Source of the DNA: an uncultured Clostridium sp. | GTDB lineage: Bacteria > Bacillota > Clostridia > Clostridiales > Clostridiaceae | Reading direction: 5' to 3' | Assembly: GCF_947072515.1 (NCBI RefSeq) | Contig: NZ_CAMTIG010000027.1 | Span: 1 to 43,693, forward strand | DNA length: 43,693 bases | In this document: positions 8,287 through 16,790 of the stretch, one piece after another | Layout of the letters: every line of letters begins with the position of its first letter | Numbering within the stretch: position 1 is the stretch's first letter | Position numbers and translations under genes: made by a program | Notes under the pieces: model-generated | Database searches by the model: none | What the model saw: only the letters and a program-made list of their open reading frames with translations | Told to the model about the DNA's origin: nothing

Positions 8287-8682
8287 TTATAAAGCATCTG
8301 CAAGAGTGTAGTTTGAAAACTCTTGAAAAAATTTATCTTTTGCATCATTAATGATAAATTTTAGTTTACAGCTATTACAAAAGTAAGGACATGAATCTTT
8401 GTTTTTAAAACATTCTACAATATTCATATTATCTTCTGTAATTTTTAAAACTTCCCCAAGATTTATTTCATTAGGGGACATACCAAGTTTGATTCCACCA
8501 TTTCTACCTTTTATAGAAAGAACGAAATCTGTTTTTGCTAATTTATTTATTATTTTCTTTAAATGGTGTTCAGATATATCTAAATCTTTAGCCATTTCTT
8601 CTATATTACAAAGTTTTTCTGTATTTAAAGCTAAATACATTAAAGCTCTAAAAGCATAATCACTAAATTTTGAAAGTTGCAT
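8287..8682 (-). CDS. Rrf2-family repressor, NsrR-like
   Basis: 131 residues from MQLSKFSDYAFRALMYLA, the classic Rrf2 N-terminus. The winged helix includes ISEHHLKKIINKL and the GRNGGIKLG wing. A cysteine cluster (C91, C98, C102, C105) lies where NsrR and IscR bind an iron-sulfur cluster, and the protein ends in the NYTLADAL typical of NsrR. NsrR represses NO-defence genes until NO damages its cluster. The upstream ATG (8688) is only two bases from AGGAGGT; the chosen one is eight bases away. The divergent single-domain globin and the inverted repeat between them support a NO-sensing role. Assignment to NsrR rather than another Rrf2 member is inference. Confidence 0.85.
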   Translation of the reverse strand: MQLSKFSDYAFRALMYLALNTEKLCNIEEMAKDLDISEHHLKKIINKLAKTDFVLSIKGRNGGIKLGMSPNEINLGEVLKITEDNMNIVECFKNKDSCPYFCNSCKLKFIINDAKDKFFQEFSNYTLADAL

Positions 8683-8742
8683 AAACATTACCTCCTATTT
8701 AGATTATTATAAAATGAAAATAAGAAAAAATATATGGAAAAA

Positions 8743-8773
8743 TTTAAATGTGCATTTAACTTGCACATTTAAA
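8743..8773. promoter_or_regulatory. Inverted-repeat operator for the Rrf2 (NsrR-like) repressor
   Basis: TTTAAATGTGCA (8743-8754) and TGCACATTTAAA (8762-8773) are perfect 12-bp arms around a 7-bp spacer. The core is close in size and style to NsrR boxes of other Firmicutes. It covers the -35 box of the globin promoter and lies 60 bp from the start of the repressor gene, so it could control both. Confidence 0.7.
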
Positions 8774-8789
8774 ATGGATGTGATATATT
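8761..8789 (+). promoter_or_regulatory. Globin gene promoter
   Basis: TTGCAC (8761-8766), exactly 17 bp, then TATATT (8784-8789) with an extended -10 TG at 8781. The -35 lies inside the inverted repeat, so a bound repressor would block RNA polymerase. Confidence 0.65.
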
Positions 8790-8844
8790 AAATTTAAAGA
8801 ATAAATATTAAAGAATAACAATTAGTCACAAGGGAGATGTTATT

Positions 8845-9279
8845 ATGTTAGATCAAAAAACAAAAGACATAGTTAAAAGTACAGTACCAGTTTTAAAAGA
8901 ACATGGAGTAGAAATAACTACTGCATTTTACAATGATATGTTTGAAAGATATCCAGAAGTTAAAGGGATGTTTAACATGGATAAACAAAAATCAGGAGCA
9001 CAACCAAAAGCATTAGCTATGACAGTTTTAGCTGCAGCTCAAAATATTGATGATTTATCAGTATTAGCACCAGCAGTAGAAAAAATAGGACATGTTCATG
9101 TGAACTCAAAAGTTAAAGCAGAACATTATCCAATCGTTGGAGAATGCCTATTAAGAGCTATTAAAACAGTATTAGGTGATGCTGCAACTGATGAAGTAAT
9201 TGAAGCTTGGGGAAAAGCTTATGGAGAAATTGCTCAAGTATTTATCGGAGCAGAAAATAAGATGTATGAAGCAAAATAA
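8845..9279 (+). CDS. Single-domain globin (NO-detoxifying type)
   Basis: 144 residues aligning by eye to the globin domain of flavohaemoglobin Hmp. The haem-pocket residues fall at the same numbers: Tyr29 (B10), Gln53 (E7) and proximal His85 (F8), followed by a YPIVGECLL segment. There is no FAD/NAD reductase domain; the stop is in place and a terminator follows at once. It is therefore a stand-alone globin like Campylobacter Cgb, expected to bind O2 and NO and act as NO dioxygenase with an external reductase. Its pairing with the divergent NsrR-like repressor supports induction by NO. GGGAGA precedes the ATG. Confidence 0.9.
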   Translation: MLDQKTKDIVKSTVPVLKEHGVEITTAFYNDMFERYPEVKGMFNMDKQKSGAQPKALAMTVLAAAQNIDDLSVLAPAVEKIGHVHVNSKVKAEHYPIVGECLLRAIKTVLGDAATDEVIEAWGKAYGEIAQVFIGAENKMYEAK

Positions 9280-9333
9280 TAACTTTAGGTAAGGTAATAT
9301 TATAGATAGAAATATTTTAATGTAATAAGTAGA

Positions 9334-9368
9334 AAATACTATCAGCAGAAGCTGATAGTATTTTTTTG
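9334..9368 (+). terminator. Intrinsic terminator of the globin gene
   Basis: AAATACTATCAGC (9334-9346) and GCTGATAGTATTT (9351-9363) form a perfect 13-bp stem with an AGAA loop and a T-run. Confidence 0.9.
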
Positions 9369-9477
9369 TTGAATAATAAATAGAGATTTACAAATTGTTA
9401 ATATGAAATTTGAAACAAATATCTGAATATTAGTATCATTAAAAATGTAGGATGCTTTAAGGGAAGGGGAGGAAGTT

Positions 9478-9984
9478 TTGATTAAATTAAAAGAGGAACG
9501 GCTAAGAGAAATATATGATGAAACTTACAATGAAGCTTTAAAATATATTGTTTCGAAATGTAGAGATATGGAATATGTTCAAGATATAATTCAAAATTCG
9601 TATTTTAATTTATATAAGGCTATGGATAAGAATGAAATAAAAGACTATAGAAGATATTTATTTAAAATTATAAAGAATGAGATTTTTAAAACTTATGGGC
9701 TAATGGGAGTTTTGAAAAATAACATACCTATATTTTCATTAACTAAAGAGTTAAATATGAAGTCGGAAGAAAGTATTGATATAGAATCTAAAATTTTATG
9801 TGAAGATATTTATGATTACTTGAAAGAAAAGGATATTTTAACTTTTAAAATTTTTATGATGTATTTTAAGTTTGATATGAAGATAGTAGATATTAGTAAA
9901 AAGCTTAAGATGAGTGAATCAAATGTGAAAAATAGGTTATATAGAACTATTAAAGAATTGAAAATAGTATTTAAGGAGGAGTAA
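9478..9984 (+). CDS. ECF-type sigma-70 factor
   Basis: 168 residues starting at a TTG with GGGGAGG five bases upstream; no ATG start fits. Region 2 (about 15-60) has the YVQDIIQNSYFNLYKAM helix. Region 4 (about 115-165) has the helix-turn-helix VDISKKLKMSESNVKNRLYR. Length and layout fit an ECF sigma factor. No anti-sigma factor is adjacent; instead the gene runs into a PadR regulator (ATG overlapping or abutting the TAA) and a HAAS-FtsW-like membrane protein. The last may be its regulator or main target (inference). Confidence 0.85.
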   Translation: MIKLKEERLREIYDETYNEALKYIVSKCRDMEYVQDIIQNSYFNLYKAMDKNEIKDYRRYLFKIIKNEIFKTYGLMGVLKNNIPIFSLTKELNMKSEESIDIESKILCEDIYDYLKEKDILTFKIFMMYFKFDMKIVDISKKLKMSESNVKNRLYRTIKELKIVFKEE

Positions 9985-9986
9985 TG

Positions 9987-10388
9987 ATGGATGAGAGAAA
10001 AATTAAAGAGATTATAGATAAAGATTTATTTGATAAAGATAGAATGTTTAATAATATTAAGATGAAAATTGAAGAGGATGAATTAAAAAACAATTTAAAG
10101 ATACTTTTATTGTTAATACTTAATCGTAAGGAAAGCTACGGAGTTGAGATAAGTAAGGAGTTGTTAATTTTAACTAAAGATAAATTAAAGGAAAGAGAGA
10201 GGCTTATTTATCCAATGCTTCATAGATTAGAAAATGAAGGCTTGATAAAATCTTACTGGAAATTTGAAAGAAGGTATTATTTTATAGATTTGAAGGGGAA
10301 AGCTTATTTAGAAGAAAGAAAATCAATTGTGGAAAAACTAAGAGGTGGAAAGAAGATTGCTTTAAAGGAGGAATTTTCATGGATTTAA
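9987..10388 (+). CDS. PadR-family transcriptional regulator
   Basis: 133 residues. After a 35-residue charged N-terminal extension, the PadR winged helix begins: LKILLLLILNRKESYGVEISKEL, then IYPMLHRLENEGLIKSYW, the family signature, and the wing RRYYFIDLKGKAYL. Two ATGs are possible: 9984 overlaps the sigma-factor stop, 9987 follows it. AAGGAGG at 9973-9979 fits 9987 better. The usual C-terminal dimer helix is short. The 3' end overlaps the next gene by 10 bp. PadR genes next to HAAS-prefixed membrane proteins are common in Firmicutes, the pair acting as a regulator/effector module. Confidence 0.88.
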   Translation: MDERKIKEIIDKDLFDKDRMFNNIKMKIEEDELKNNLKILLLLILNRKESYGVEISKELLILTKDKLKERERLIYPMLHRLENEGLIKSYWKFERRYYFIDLKGKAYLEERKSIVEKLRGGKKIALKEEFSWI

Positions 10389-11599
10389 TTGATGCATATT
10401 TAAAAGATGTCTGTAGATTTGTAAGAAATAAAAAGGCTTGCTTTGAAATAGAAAAAGAATTGAGAAATCATATAGATGAGTTAGTAGAAATGTATGTAAA
10501 AAGAGGTATTCCACAAAAAGAGGCTATTGATAAAGCGTTGCAATCCGTTGGAGATAGTGAAAAATTAGGACAAGAATTAAATGAAGTCCATAAAGAAAAA
10601 TTTGATTTAAAGCTTATTGGAATTATTTTATTTTTAGGGATAATAGGTTTTTGGGGGACGATTTCTTTTACTAATTTTCTTGCTAATAATGATTATAAAG
10701 GAAGTTTAAATAGATTTGCAATTAATGATTTGCTTTGGATAGGGATTGGAATGATATTCTTTTTTATAGGATATAAATTTAAAATAAAATATATAAGGAA
10801 ATTATATATTTTATTTTATATTCTTGGAATTATATTGGTTTTAGGAAGTAGGAGTGTTTTAAACTTTGCACCATGGTTCTTATTAGGTGGTGTAGGAGCA
10901 CCAATTTTATCTATAGCGCCGATATGTTTTTTAGTTTCGATAGTTTCAATTTATGAGAAGTTTAATATAGTTACAAAGAAACAAAAATTGATTGTATTAT
11001 TTTTAGAAGTTGCCCCTCTATTTTTTATAGTTTATAAAACTAAATATGTACCATTATATCTTTGCTACAGTATTCCTTTACTTATTATTATTTATATAAA
11101 TAGTGAGAATATAAAAAGTCTTACTGTACCATTTATAGTGGAGATAATATTATTTATAGAAATCGGATTTAGATATTTAACAGTTAAGAGTGTAAATTCA
11201 GGATTAGTGGAGACTATTTTAAAAACATCAAAGATAATAGGGAGAAATGTACACACTAATCCATTTATAAATTCAAATTTCCCTATAGTTTCAGCGATTG
11301 GGAGTTATGGAATCTTATTTGGTATACTTATAATAATAGGGTTATTATATTTCAGTTTTAGGATTATAAAAACAGCTGGAAGTATAAAGAATAGATATTA
11401 TAAATCCTTAGCTCTTATAATTGGATCTGTAATTGTAATAGAAATTATTTTAAGTATATTAGTTAATTTAAATTTAGTGAATATGCAAATTACAACATTT
11501 TTAATTTCCTCAGGAGGGTATCCATTTATTATAATTTTGTTTTTACTTGGTGGATTTAATAATATATACAGATACAAAAATATAAGTATTATAGAGTAA
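10379..11599 (+). CDS. HAAS-domain FtsW/RodA/SpoVE-like membrane protein
   Basis: 406 residues. Residues 1-75 form the cytoplasmic permease-prefix (HAAS) domain: ELRNHIDELVEMYVKRGIPQKEAI, then VGDSEKLGQELNEVHK. About ten membrane helices follow. The last part (GSYGILFGILIIIGLLYF, then TTFLISSGGYPFIIILFLLG) resembles the C-terminal SEDS signature (FISYGGSS), but degenerate. SEDS proteins polymerise peptidoglycan glycan strands. Whether this variant is catalytic is doubtful, because the signature is imperfect. AAAGGAGGA precedes the ATG. It is the last gene of the sigma-PadR-HAAS/SEDS unit. Confidence 0.8.
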   Translation: MDLIDAYLKDVCRFVRNKKACFEIEKELRNHIDELVEMYVKRGIPQKEAIDKALQSVGDSEKLGQELNEVHKEKFDLKLIGIILFLGIIGFWGTISFTNFLANNDYKGSLNRFAINDLLWIGIGMIFFFIGYKFKIKYIRKLYILFYILGIILVLGSRSVLNFAPWFLLGGVGAPILSIAPICFLVSIVSIYEKFNIVTKKQKLIVLFLEVAPLFFIVYKTKYVPLYLCYSIPLLIIIYINSENIKSLTVPFIVEIILFIEIGFRYLTVKSVNSGLVETILKTSKIIGRNVHTNPFINSNFPIVSAIGSYGILFGILIIIGLLYFSFRIIKTAGSIKNRYYKSLALIIGSVIVIEIILSILVNLNLVNMQITTFLISSGGYPFIIILFLLGGFNNIYRYKNISIIE

Positions 11600-11662
11600 C
11601 TGTATATAAATTAAGAAAAGATGGTATAGTTATTAATAGTACACATTGAGGGAGGGTTAATT

Positions 11663-12130
11663 ATGAAAGCTAATTTAAATGATGTTATAGAATGTATTGA
11701 GTTTGAAGGAGATTTACTTACTCATTATTATAATAAGAAGACAGGAATAATTATATATAAGGAAGATGAGAGCACTTCAAAGTACAAGGCTAATGATATT
11801 GAAAGAATAGCTGAACTTGAAGAGTGGGAAAGAGAGATTGTTCAGAATTTATATGATTTAGAAAAGAATGCAGAAGATTATCTAAGATTACCAACTAAAG
11901 AAGAAATAGATGAAGAAGGTATGATGATAGAATTTATAAAGGATAATGATAAAGAGTCTTTTAATGATAAATCTATTCAAGAAATAAAACGAGAATTTGA
12001 TGTAAAACAATTGAGAGATAAGATAGATGGATTAGGAAAAGGTATTGAATGGTATGATTTTAGAGAGGAAAGAGAAAAATTATTAGCAGAAAAATGGTGT
12101 AAAGAAAATAATTTAGAGATTGATATATAA
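11663..12130 (+). CDS. UPF0158 family protein
   Basis: 155 residues, acidic and soluble. The N-terminal DVIECIEF...THYYNKKTGIIIY segment and the C-terminal LRDKIDGLGKGIEWYDFREE...LAEKWCKENN segment match the UPF0158 pattern (a conserved W-Y-x-F-R near the end). Function unknown. GAGGGAGG precedes the ATG. It ends in a terminator shared with the convergent MFS gene. Confidence 0.8.
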   Translation: MKANLNDVIECIEFEGDLLTHYYNKKTGIIIYKEDESTSKYKANDIERIAELEEWEREIVQNLYDLEKNAEDYLRLPTKEEIDEEGMMIEFIKDNDKESFNDKSIQEIKREFDVKQLRDKIDGLGKGIEWYDFREEREKLLAEKWCKENNLEIDI

Positions 12131-12136
12131 GAATGA

Positions 12137-12172
12137 GAAAAGAACTCCCTTTTGAAGGTGAGTTCTTTTCAT
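12137..12172. terminator. Terminator between convergent genes
   Basis: GAAAAGAACTC (12137-12147) and GAGTTCTTTTC (12160-12170) form an 11-bp perfect stem. The arms carry A and T runs, so it may serve both the UPF0158 gene and the MFS gene. Confidence 0.75.
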
Positions 12173-12180
12173 TTGAAGAT

Positions 12181-13410
12181 TTATATATCTTTTTTTAGTT
12201 CATAACGTCTTAGAAGAGGTATAAACATAGTTGATATTATTACTATTATAAATGTTAAAAACCATACAAAATTATAAGAATTATATTTTAATAAAGCTCC
12301 TGTAAGTGTAGGACCGACTATATAACCTAATCCAGAAATAATAGGGATTATTCCACTAAGTCTGCCTCTATGACTTTTAGGTGTACGATTTGCCATATAT
12401 GTTGGTACATTTGTTGAAAGAATAATTTCTCCAAGGGTTAAGAAGTACATTGCTAAAAAGATAAAAAATAGATTTGAGAATAGCGTAAAGATTATTAATG
12501 CTAGTGCATAGAATAGTGCTCCTATAAATATATTTTTTAAGTTTTTAGTTTGACTTAATATTTTTGTTAAGAAAGGTGTAAATAAAACTACAATAATTCC
12601 ATTGAAACTAGCTATAAAACCATAGTGAGCTGCTCCAAAGGAGCCGTATAGCTTTGTCATTTCTATTGGTAATAAAAATCCCCATTGATCATATCCAAAG
12701 TTTAAAAATAACATTATTAAAGAGAGAAAAATTAAGACTTTTCTTTCTAAGAGGATTTTAAAGATACTTCCTTCAGTAGCTTGCTCTAAATGTCTATCAG
12801 TATCGGTAACTTTAAGAAGAGAATTATCTTTAGTTTCTTTAATAAATAAGACTATTAAAATTATGCTTATTATAGTGGTAAATGAGTCGAATAAAAATAA
12901 TAAAAAAATATGATTATTAAGTAAGAATCCACCTAAAATGGGGGCAATAGCGAACCCTAAATTCCAACCGAGATAGTTTAAAGAAGAACAACGTGTCCTG
13001 TTTTCTGGTGTTGTTAAATCATAAATCATTGCACTTAAAGCAGGACTTCCTAAGTCTGAAACAAAGCAAGCAGCTGCTAAAATAGCAGTAGTATAAATAG
13101 TCATTGGAAATATACCGCAGGAAAAAAATAAGATACAAGCAATTGATTGAGTAATAACAAATAGTTTTTTTCTACCATAAGTATCAGCGAGTTTTCCACC
13201 TATCATAGTCGCAGGTAGAGTAATAACACCAATTAAGGTAATTATAAGCCCAGCATATTCTGTAGAAAGTCCTATTTTAACAGTAAGAATAAGAGTTAAT
13301 AAAGGTCCTATGAAAGCACCTAGAGCATTTATTACTCTACTAATAAAAATAATATAAATTTCTTTCGGGAGACCTTTATATTGATTTATTAGAGAAATGT
13401 TTAAATTCAT
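12181..13410 (-). CDS. MFS transporter, drug-efflux type
   Basis: 409 residues with 12 predicted membrane helices and a charged central loop (about residues 190-215, KETKDNSLLKVTDTDRHLEQ). The MFS motif A is present between helices 2 and 3 (GGKLADTYGRKKLF). Length and motifs resemble the MdtG/MdtH-like multidrug branch; the substrate cannot be read from sequence. AGGAAGTGA precedes the ATG. It is divergent from hcp, sharing a 200-bp intergenic region that holds a palindrome at 13513-13526. That palindrome sits at the hcp promoter, so a regulatory link to this gene is possible but unproven. Confidence 0.88.
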   Translation of the reverse strand: MNLNISLINQYKGLPKEIYIIFISRVINALGAFIGPLLTLILTVKIGLSTEYAGLIITLIGVITLPATMIGGKLADTYGRKKLFVITQSIACILFFSCGIFPMTIYTTAILAAACFVSDLGSPALSAMIYDLTTPENRTRCSSLNYLGWNLGFAIAPILGGFLLNNHIFLLFLFDSFTTIISIILIVLFIKETKDNSLLKVTDTDRHLEQATEGSIFKILLERKVLIFLSLIMLFLNFGYDQWGFLLPIEMTKLYGSFGAAHYGFIASFNGIIVVLFTPFLTKILSQTKNLKNIFIGALFYALALIIFTLFSNLFFIFLAMYFLTLGEIILSTNVPTYMANRTPKSHRGRLSGIIPIISGLGYIVGPTLTGALLKYNSYNFVWFLTFIIVIISTMFIPLLRRYELKKDI

Positions 13411-13512
13411 ATAATCACTTCCTAAATAGTTTATAAATATTATACTCTTTTAAATAGTGCATTTTAAAAGAAATAAGGTAATTAAAAGAAAGTTAAAAAT
13501 GTATTTTCATAT

Positions 13513-13526
13513 GTAACTTAAGTTAC
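13513..13526. promoter_or_regulatory. Palindrome GTAACTTAAGTTAC upstream of hcp
   Basis: A perfect 14-bp palindrome. Its centre lies about 41.5 bp before the start predicted from the TATACT box at 13549-13554. This is the class II activation position of Crp/Fnr-family proteins, and no -35 box is present there. HcpR, a Crp/Fnr-family activator of hcp in many anaerobes, would be the expected ligand. Confidence 0.6.
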
Positions 13527-13548
13527 GGAGTATTAAATAAAGACAAGT

Positions 13549-13554
13549 TATACT
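13549..13554 (+). promoter_or_regulatory. Probable -10 box of the hcp promoter
   Basis: TATACT with no consensus -35 box at the right distance (CGGAGT occupies that place), which suggests an activator-dependent promoter. Confidence 0.5.
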
Positions 13555-13614
13555 AAGTACATAAGTTAAATAAAAATACAGACGAAAGTTTTAAATAAAT
13601 GGAGGAATATGAAG

Positions 13615-15261
13615 ATGGGAATGTTTTGTTTTCAATGTCAAGAAACAGCAGGTTGTACAGGGTGTACTGTAAGAGGTGTATGTGGTAAAACTGAAGATGT
13701 TGCAAAAATACAAGATTTATTAGTATTTGTAACTAAAGGATTAGCTACAGTAGCTGTAGAAGGAAGAAAAGTGGGAGTAACTAGTAAAATAGTTGATAAG
13801 TACATAACAGAAAATTTATTTATAACAATAACTAATGCAAACTTTGATTTTAAAGCTATTGAAGAAAGAGTTAAAGAAACTTTATCTTTAAGAGAAGAAT
13901 TAAAAGAAGAAGTAGAAGCTAAAGGTGGAAATCCAGTTGGAGAAGACTTAAGAGGATGTGCAACATGGATTGCTGGAACTTCAGATGAGTTCTTAAAGAA
14001 AGCAGAAGAAGTTGGAGTTTTATCAACTGAAAATGAAGATATAAGAAGTTTAAGAGAACTTGTAATCTATGGATTAAAAGGTATGTCAGCATATATGAAA
14101 CATGCTATGAACTTAGGATTTGATGATGATAATATTCATGCATTTATGGCAGAAGCTTTAGTTAAAACTTTAGATGATAGATTAAGTGGTGATGAGTTAA
14201 CAGCATTAGCTTTAGAAGCTGGTAAATTTGGTGTTGATGGAATGGCTCTTTTAGACAAAGCTAATACAGAAAGCTATGGTCATCCAGAAATAACTACAGT
14301 TGATATCGGAGTTAGAAAAAATCCAGGAATATTAATTTCAGGACATGATTTAAAAGACTTAGAAATGTTACTTGAACAAACTCAAGGAACTGGAATAGAT
14401 GTTTATACTCATGGTGAAATGCTAGCAGGACAATACTACCCAGCATTCAAAAAATATGAAAACTTTGCTGGTAACTACGGAAACGCTTGGTGGTTACAAG
14501 ATAAAGAATTCACTACATTTAATGGACCAATCTTAATGACTACTAACTGTATTACACCTGTTAAAGATGCTTACAGAGACAGAATATTTACAACTGGAGC
14601 AGTTGGATATGAAGGATGTACTCATATAGAAATTAAAGAAGATGGAACTAAAGATTTCTCAGAAATCATCGAATTAGCTAAAAAATGTGAAGCTCCAACA
14701 GAAATAGAAAATGGACAAATCGTTGGTGGATTTGCGCATAATCAAGTACTTGCTTTAGCTGATAAAGTTGTAGATGCAGTTAAAACTGGAGCTATAAAAA
14801 GATTCTTTGTAATGGCTGGATGTGATGGAAGAGCTAAATCAAGAGATTACTATAAAGAATTTGCTGGACAATTACCTGAAGATACTGTTATATTAACAGC
14901 TGGATGTGCTAAATATAAATATAATAAATTAAACCTTGGAGATATCGGTGGAATTCCAAGAGTTCTAGATGCAGGTCAATGTAATGATTCTTATTCATTA
15001 GTTGTAATAGCATTAAAATTACAAGAAGTATTTGGATTAGATGACGTAAATGAATTACCAATATCATATAACATAGCTTGGTATGAACAAAAAGCTGTAA
15101 TAGTATTATTATCATTATTACACTTAGGAGTTAAAAACATTCATTTAGGACCAACATTACCAGCATTCCTTTCACCAAATGTAGCTAAAGTTTTAGTTGA
15201 AAACTTTGGAATAGCAGGAATGGGAACAGTTGAAGATGATATGAAATTATTCTTATCATAA
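13615..15261 (+). CDS. hcp: Hydroxylamine reductase / hybrid cluster protein
   Basis: 548 residues from [14 protein letters not shown]. The N-terminal cysteines C5-x2-C8-x8-C17-x5-C23 are the class I [4Fe-4S] ligands of anaerobes. Further family blocks are present: [33 protein letters not shown], the [12 protein letters not shown] segment, and the C-terminal [21 protein letters not shown] stretch. Hcp holds the hybrid Fe-S-O cluster and reduces hydroxylamine in vitro and NO to N2O in vivo. GGAGGA at 13601-13606 fits ATG 13615 (eight bases) better than ATG 13609 (two bases). The adjacent reductase gene hcr is absent, as usual for class I. With the globin it forms the window's NO defence. Confidence 0.97.
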   Translation: MGMFCFQCQETAGCTGCTVRGVCGKTEDVAKIQDLLVFVTKGLATVAVEGRKVGVTSKIVDKYITENLFITITNANFDFKAIEERVKETLSLREELKEEVEAKGGNPVGEDLRGCATWIAGTSDEFLKKAEEVGVLSTENEDIRSLRELVIYGLKGMSAYMKHAMNLGFDDDNIHAFMAEALVKTLDDRLSGDELTALALEAGKFGVDGMALLDKANTESYGHPEITTVDIGVRKNPGILISGHDLKDLEMLLEQTQGTGIDVYTHGEMLAGQYYPAFKKYENFAGNYGNAWWLQDKEFTTFNGPILMTTNCITPVKDAYRDRIFTTGAVGYEGCTHIEIKEDGTKDFSEIIELAKKCEAPTEIENGQIVGGFAHNQVLALADKVVDAVKTGAIKRFFVMAGCDGRAKSRDYYKEFAGQLPEDTVILTAGCAKYKYNKLNLGDIGGIPRVLDAGQCNDSYSLVVIALKLQEVFGLDDVNELPISYNIAWYEQKAVIVLLSLLHLGVKNIHLGPTLPAFLSPNVAKVLVENFGIAGMGTVEDDMKLFLS

Positions 15262-15326
15262 TTATTAAAGCTCAATTATAAAACTTAAAATATAAAGCTC
15301 AATTATTAAAATCAAAACAATTATTT

Positions 15327-15366
15327 AAAATGCTTAATATGAAATTTTTCATATTAAGCATTTTTA
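15327..15366 (+). terminator. Intrinsic terminator of hcp
   Basis: AAAATGCTTAATATGAAA and its complement TTTCATATTAAGCATTTT form a long stem followed by T. A short direct repeat, TAAAGCTCAATTA, precedes it (15267 and about 15290). Confidence 0.85.
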
Positions 15367-15450
15367 TGTTGAAATATTAAGTTAGAAGAATAATGAAAAA
15401 AGAGTAGTAGTATTATATAATAAAAGAAAAAGTATAGAGGAGTTGTTATT

Positions 15451-15804
15451 ATGGGTTTTTTTGATAAAGTAAAAGATCTTGCAGAGGATGCAGGGAAAAA
15501 TGTTGCGTCAACATCAAAGACATTAACGGCAAAAGCGGATTCAAAAATAAAAATAGCTAATTTGAAAAAAGAGATAGAAGAGGCAAGGGTAAAGATAAGA
15601 AAGGTCAATGAAAAAGTTGGAAAAGCTTTTTTAGATGAATATAAAAATCAAATTCCAATGGAAGATGGATTTGTAATTGATGCAGTAAATGAGATCAATT
15701 TAAATGAAGAAATTATAGCTAATACTAAAATAAAGATAGAAGAAGAAGAGAATGCGCTAGAAGAAAAACTTAGTGATATAGAAAGAGAAAAATATGAAGA
15801 TTAA
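15451..15804 (+). CDS. Small coiled-coil protein of unknown function
   Basis: 117 residues, hydrophilic. An N-terminal amphipathic MGFFDKVKDLAEDAGKNVA segment is followed by two long charged helices (about 30-65 and 80-115) that should form a coiled coil. No cysteine or zinc-ribbon tail is visible. Proteins starting MGFFDKVK are common in Firmicutes, often with a zinc ribbon appended; here only the helical part is present. GAGGAG precedes the ATG. It stands alone. Confidence 0.7.
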   Translation: MGFFDKVKDLAEDAGKNVASTSKTLTAKADSKIKIANLKKEIEEARVKIRKVNEKVGKAFLDEYKNQIPMEDGFVIDAVNEINLNEEIIANTKIKIEEEENALEEKLSDIEREKYED

Positions 15805-15840
15805 CATAAAAATGGTAATAAATTATTAACTCTTTATTCA

Positions 15841-15869
15841 TTGAAAAGAGGAGATTTTAATAATATAAT
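15841..15869 (+). promoter_or_regulatory. Promoter of the crcB operon
   Basis: TTGAAA (15841-15846), 17 bp, TATAAT (15864-15869). The predicted start near 15876 lies just upstream of the fluoride aptamer. Confidence 0.7.
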
Positions 15870-15887
15870 AAAGACAAGTAAAACGAA

Positions 15888-15985
15888 ACAATAGGTTATG
15901 GAGTTAACCTTTAACCGCGTAAAAGCTAATGACTCCTGTAAGTTTATTTAGGTAACAATAAATTTGCAGGGGTCATTAGTTTTTT
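15888..15985 (+). ncRNA. Fluoride riboswitch with terminator (crcB motif)
   Basis: The aptamer (about 15890-15940) carries the crcB-motif core: GGTTATGGAGTTAACC hairpin, the TTTAACCGC joint, and AGCTAATGACTCCTG, whose ACTCC pairs back to GGAGT. CTAATGACTCCTG (15926-15938) can instead pair with CAGGGGTCATTAG (15967-15979) to make a terminator ending in TTTTTT. Fluoride would therefore hold the aptamer fold and allow transcription of crcB. The match to the characterised Bacillus crcB aptamer is close along its whole core. Confidence 0.95.
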
Positions 15986-16016
15986 AATGGAAAAAATTAC
16001 ATATGAGGTGAAATTT

Positions 16017-16403
16017 ATGCAAAAGGTAACGTTAGTCCTTCTTGTAGGAGCAGGAGGATTTATAGGGGCAGCGCTTAGATACATAATATCTTTAAATGCC
16101 ACAAAAGCATTTGGAACACATTTTCCTTATGGAACATTAATAGCAAACATATTAGGAGCTATAATAATTGGATTTGTAATGAAATTAAGTTTAGATTCAG
16201 CAATGGTGTCTCCAAACATGAGATTATTCTTAACAACAGGAATGATGGGAGGTTTAACAACATTCTCAACATTCTCATATGAAACTATTGGGCTTTTAAG
16301 CAGTGGTGAACTTGGAGTTGGAGTTGTTAACATTGGCCTAAATTTAGGTCTTAGTTTAATAGGTGTAGTTGTTGGTATGACAATTGCAAGACTATTAGTA
16401 TAG
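16017..16403 (+). CDS. crcB: Fluoride channel CrcB/Fluc (copy 1)
   Basis: 128 residues, four membrane helices. Family signatures are present: GGFIGAALRYIIS, FPYGTLIANILGAIIIGF (with the pore Asn), and GMMGGLTTFSTFSYE (with the TFSTFS phenylalanine box). Fluc proteins are dual-topology dimers that expel F-. ATG 16017 is chosen because GAGGTG lies seven bases upstream; the frame is open upstream without one. It is the first gene under the fluoride riboswitch. It is about 80 per cent identical (counted by eye) to the second copy at 16915. Confidence 0.97.
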   Translation: MQKVTLVLLVGAGGFIGAALRYIISLNATKAFGTHFPYGTLIANILGAIIIGFVMKLSLDSAMVSPNMRLFLTTGMMGGLTTFSTFSYETIGLLSSGELGVGVVNIGLNLGLSLIGVVVGMTIARLLV

Positions 16404-16428
16404 AGAATATATTTAAGGAGGAATTGAA

Positions 16429-16758
16429 ATGGAAAGTGTTAATGGTAAACTAGTAAAGATATTTATTGAAGGTAGTGACAAATTTAAACATGAGCCATTA
16501 TATAAAGCAATTATTGAAAAATTAGAAGAACTAAATATTTCCGGAGCAACAGTGCTTAGAGGAATTGAAGGTTTTGGTACAAGCAAAGAATTACACTTAG
16601 ATATATTTGAGGTAGCAGCTAGAAAGTTACCAATAGTTATAGAAACATTAGTATTAAGTCAAGAAAAGTTAAATGAACTTATTGAAGGAGTTTCCCCTAT
16701 GATAAAAACAGGAAAAATTGCAATAACAGACAATGTAACTGTTTTATCATTTAAATAA
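16429..16758 (+). CDS. DUF190 (PII-like) protein
   Basis: 109 residues, soluble. The DUF190 fold features are clear: KLVKIFIEGSDKF at the start, then the GISGATVLRGIEGFG-type segment (here ISGATVLRGIEGFG), LPIVIETL and a GKIAITDNVTVL end. DUF190 proteins resemble PII signal proteins and are often encoded beside crcB, where they are presumed to tune channel activity. The role is not proven. AAGGAGGA precedes the ATG, 25 bp after crcB copy 1. A terminator follows. Confidence 0.9.
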   Translation: MESVNGKLVKIFIEGSDKFKHEPLYKAIIEKLEELNISGATVLRGIEGFGTSKELHLDIFEVAARKLPIVIETLVLSQEKLNELIEGVSPMIKTGKIAITDNVTVLSFK

Positions 16759-16790
16759 TAAAACATATATATAATTTATTTTTACACTAT

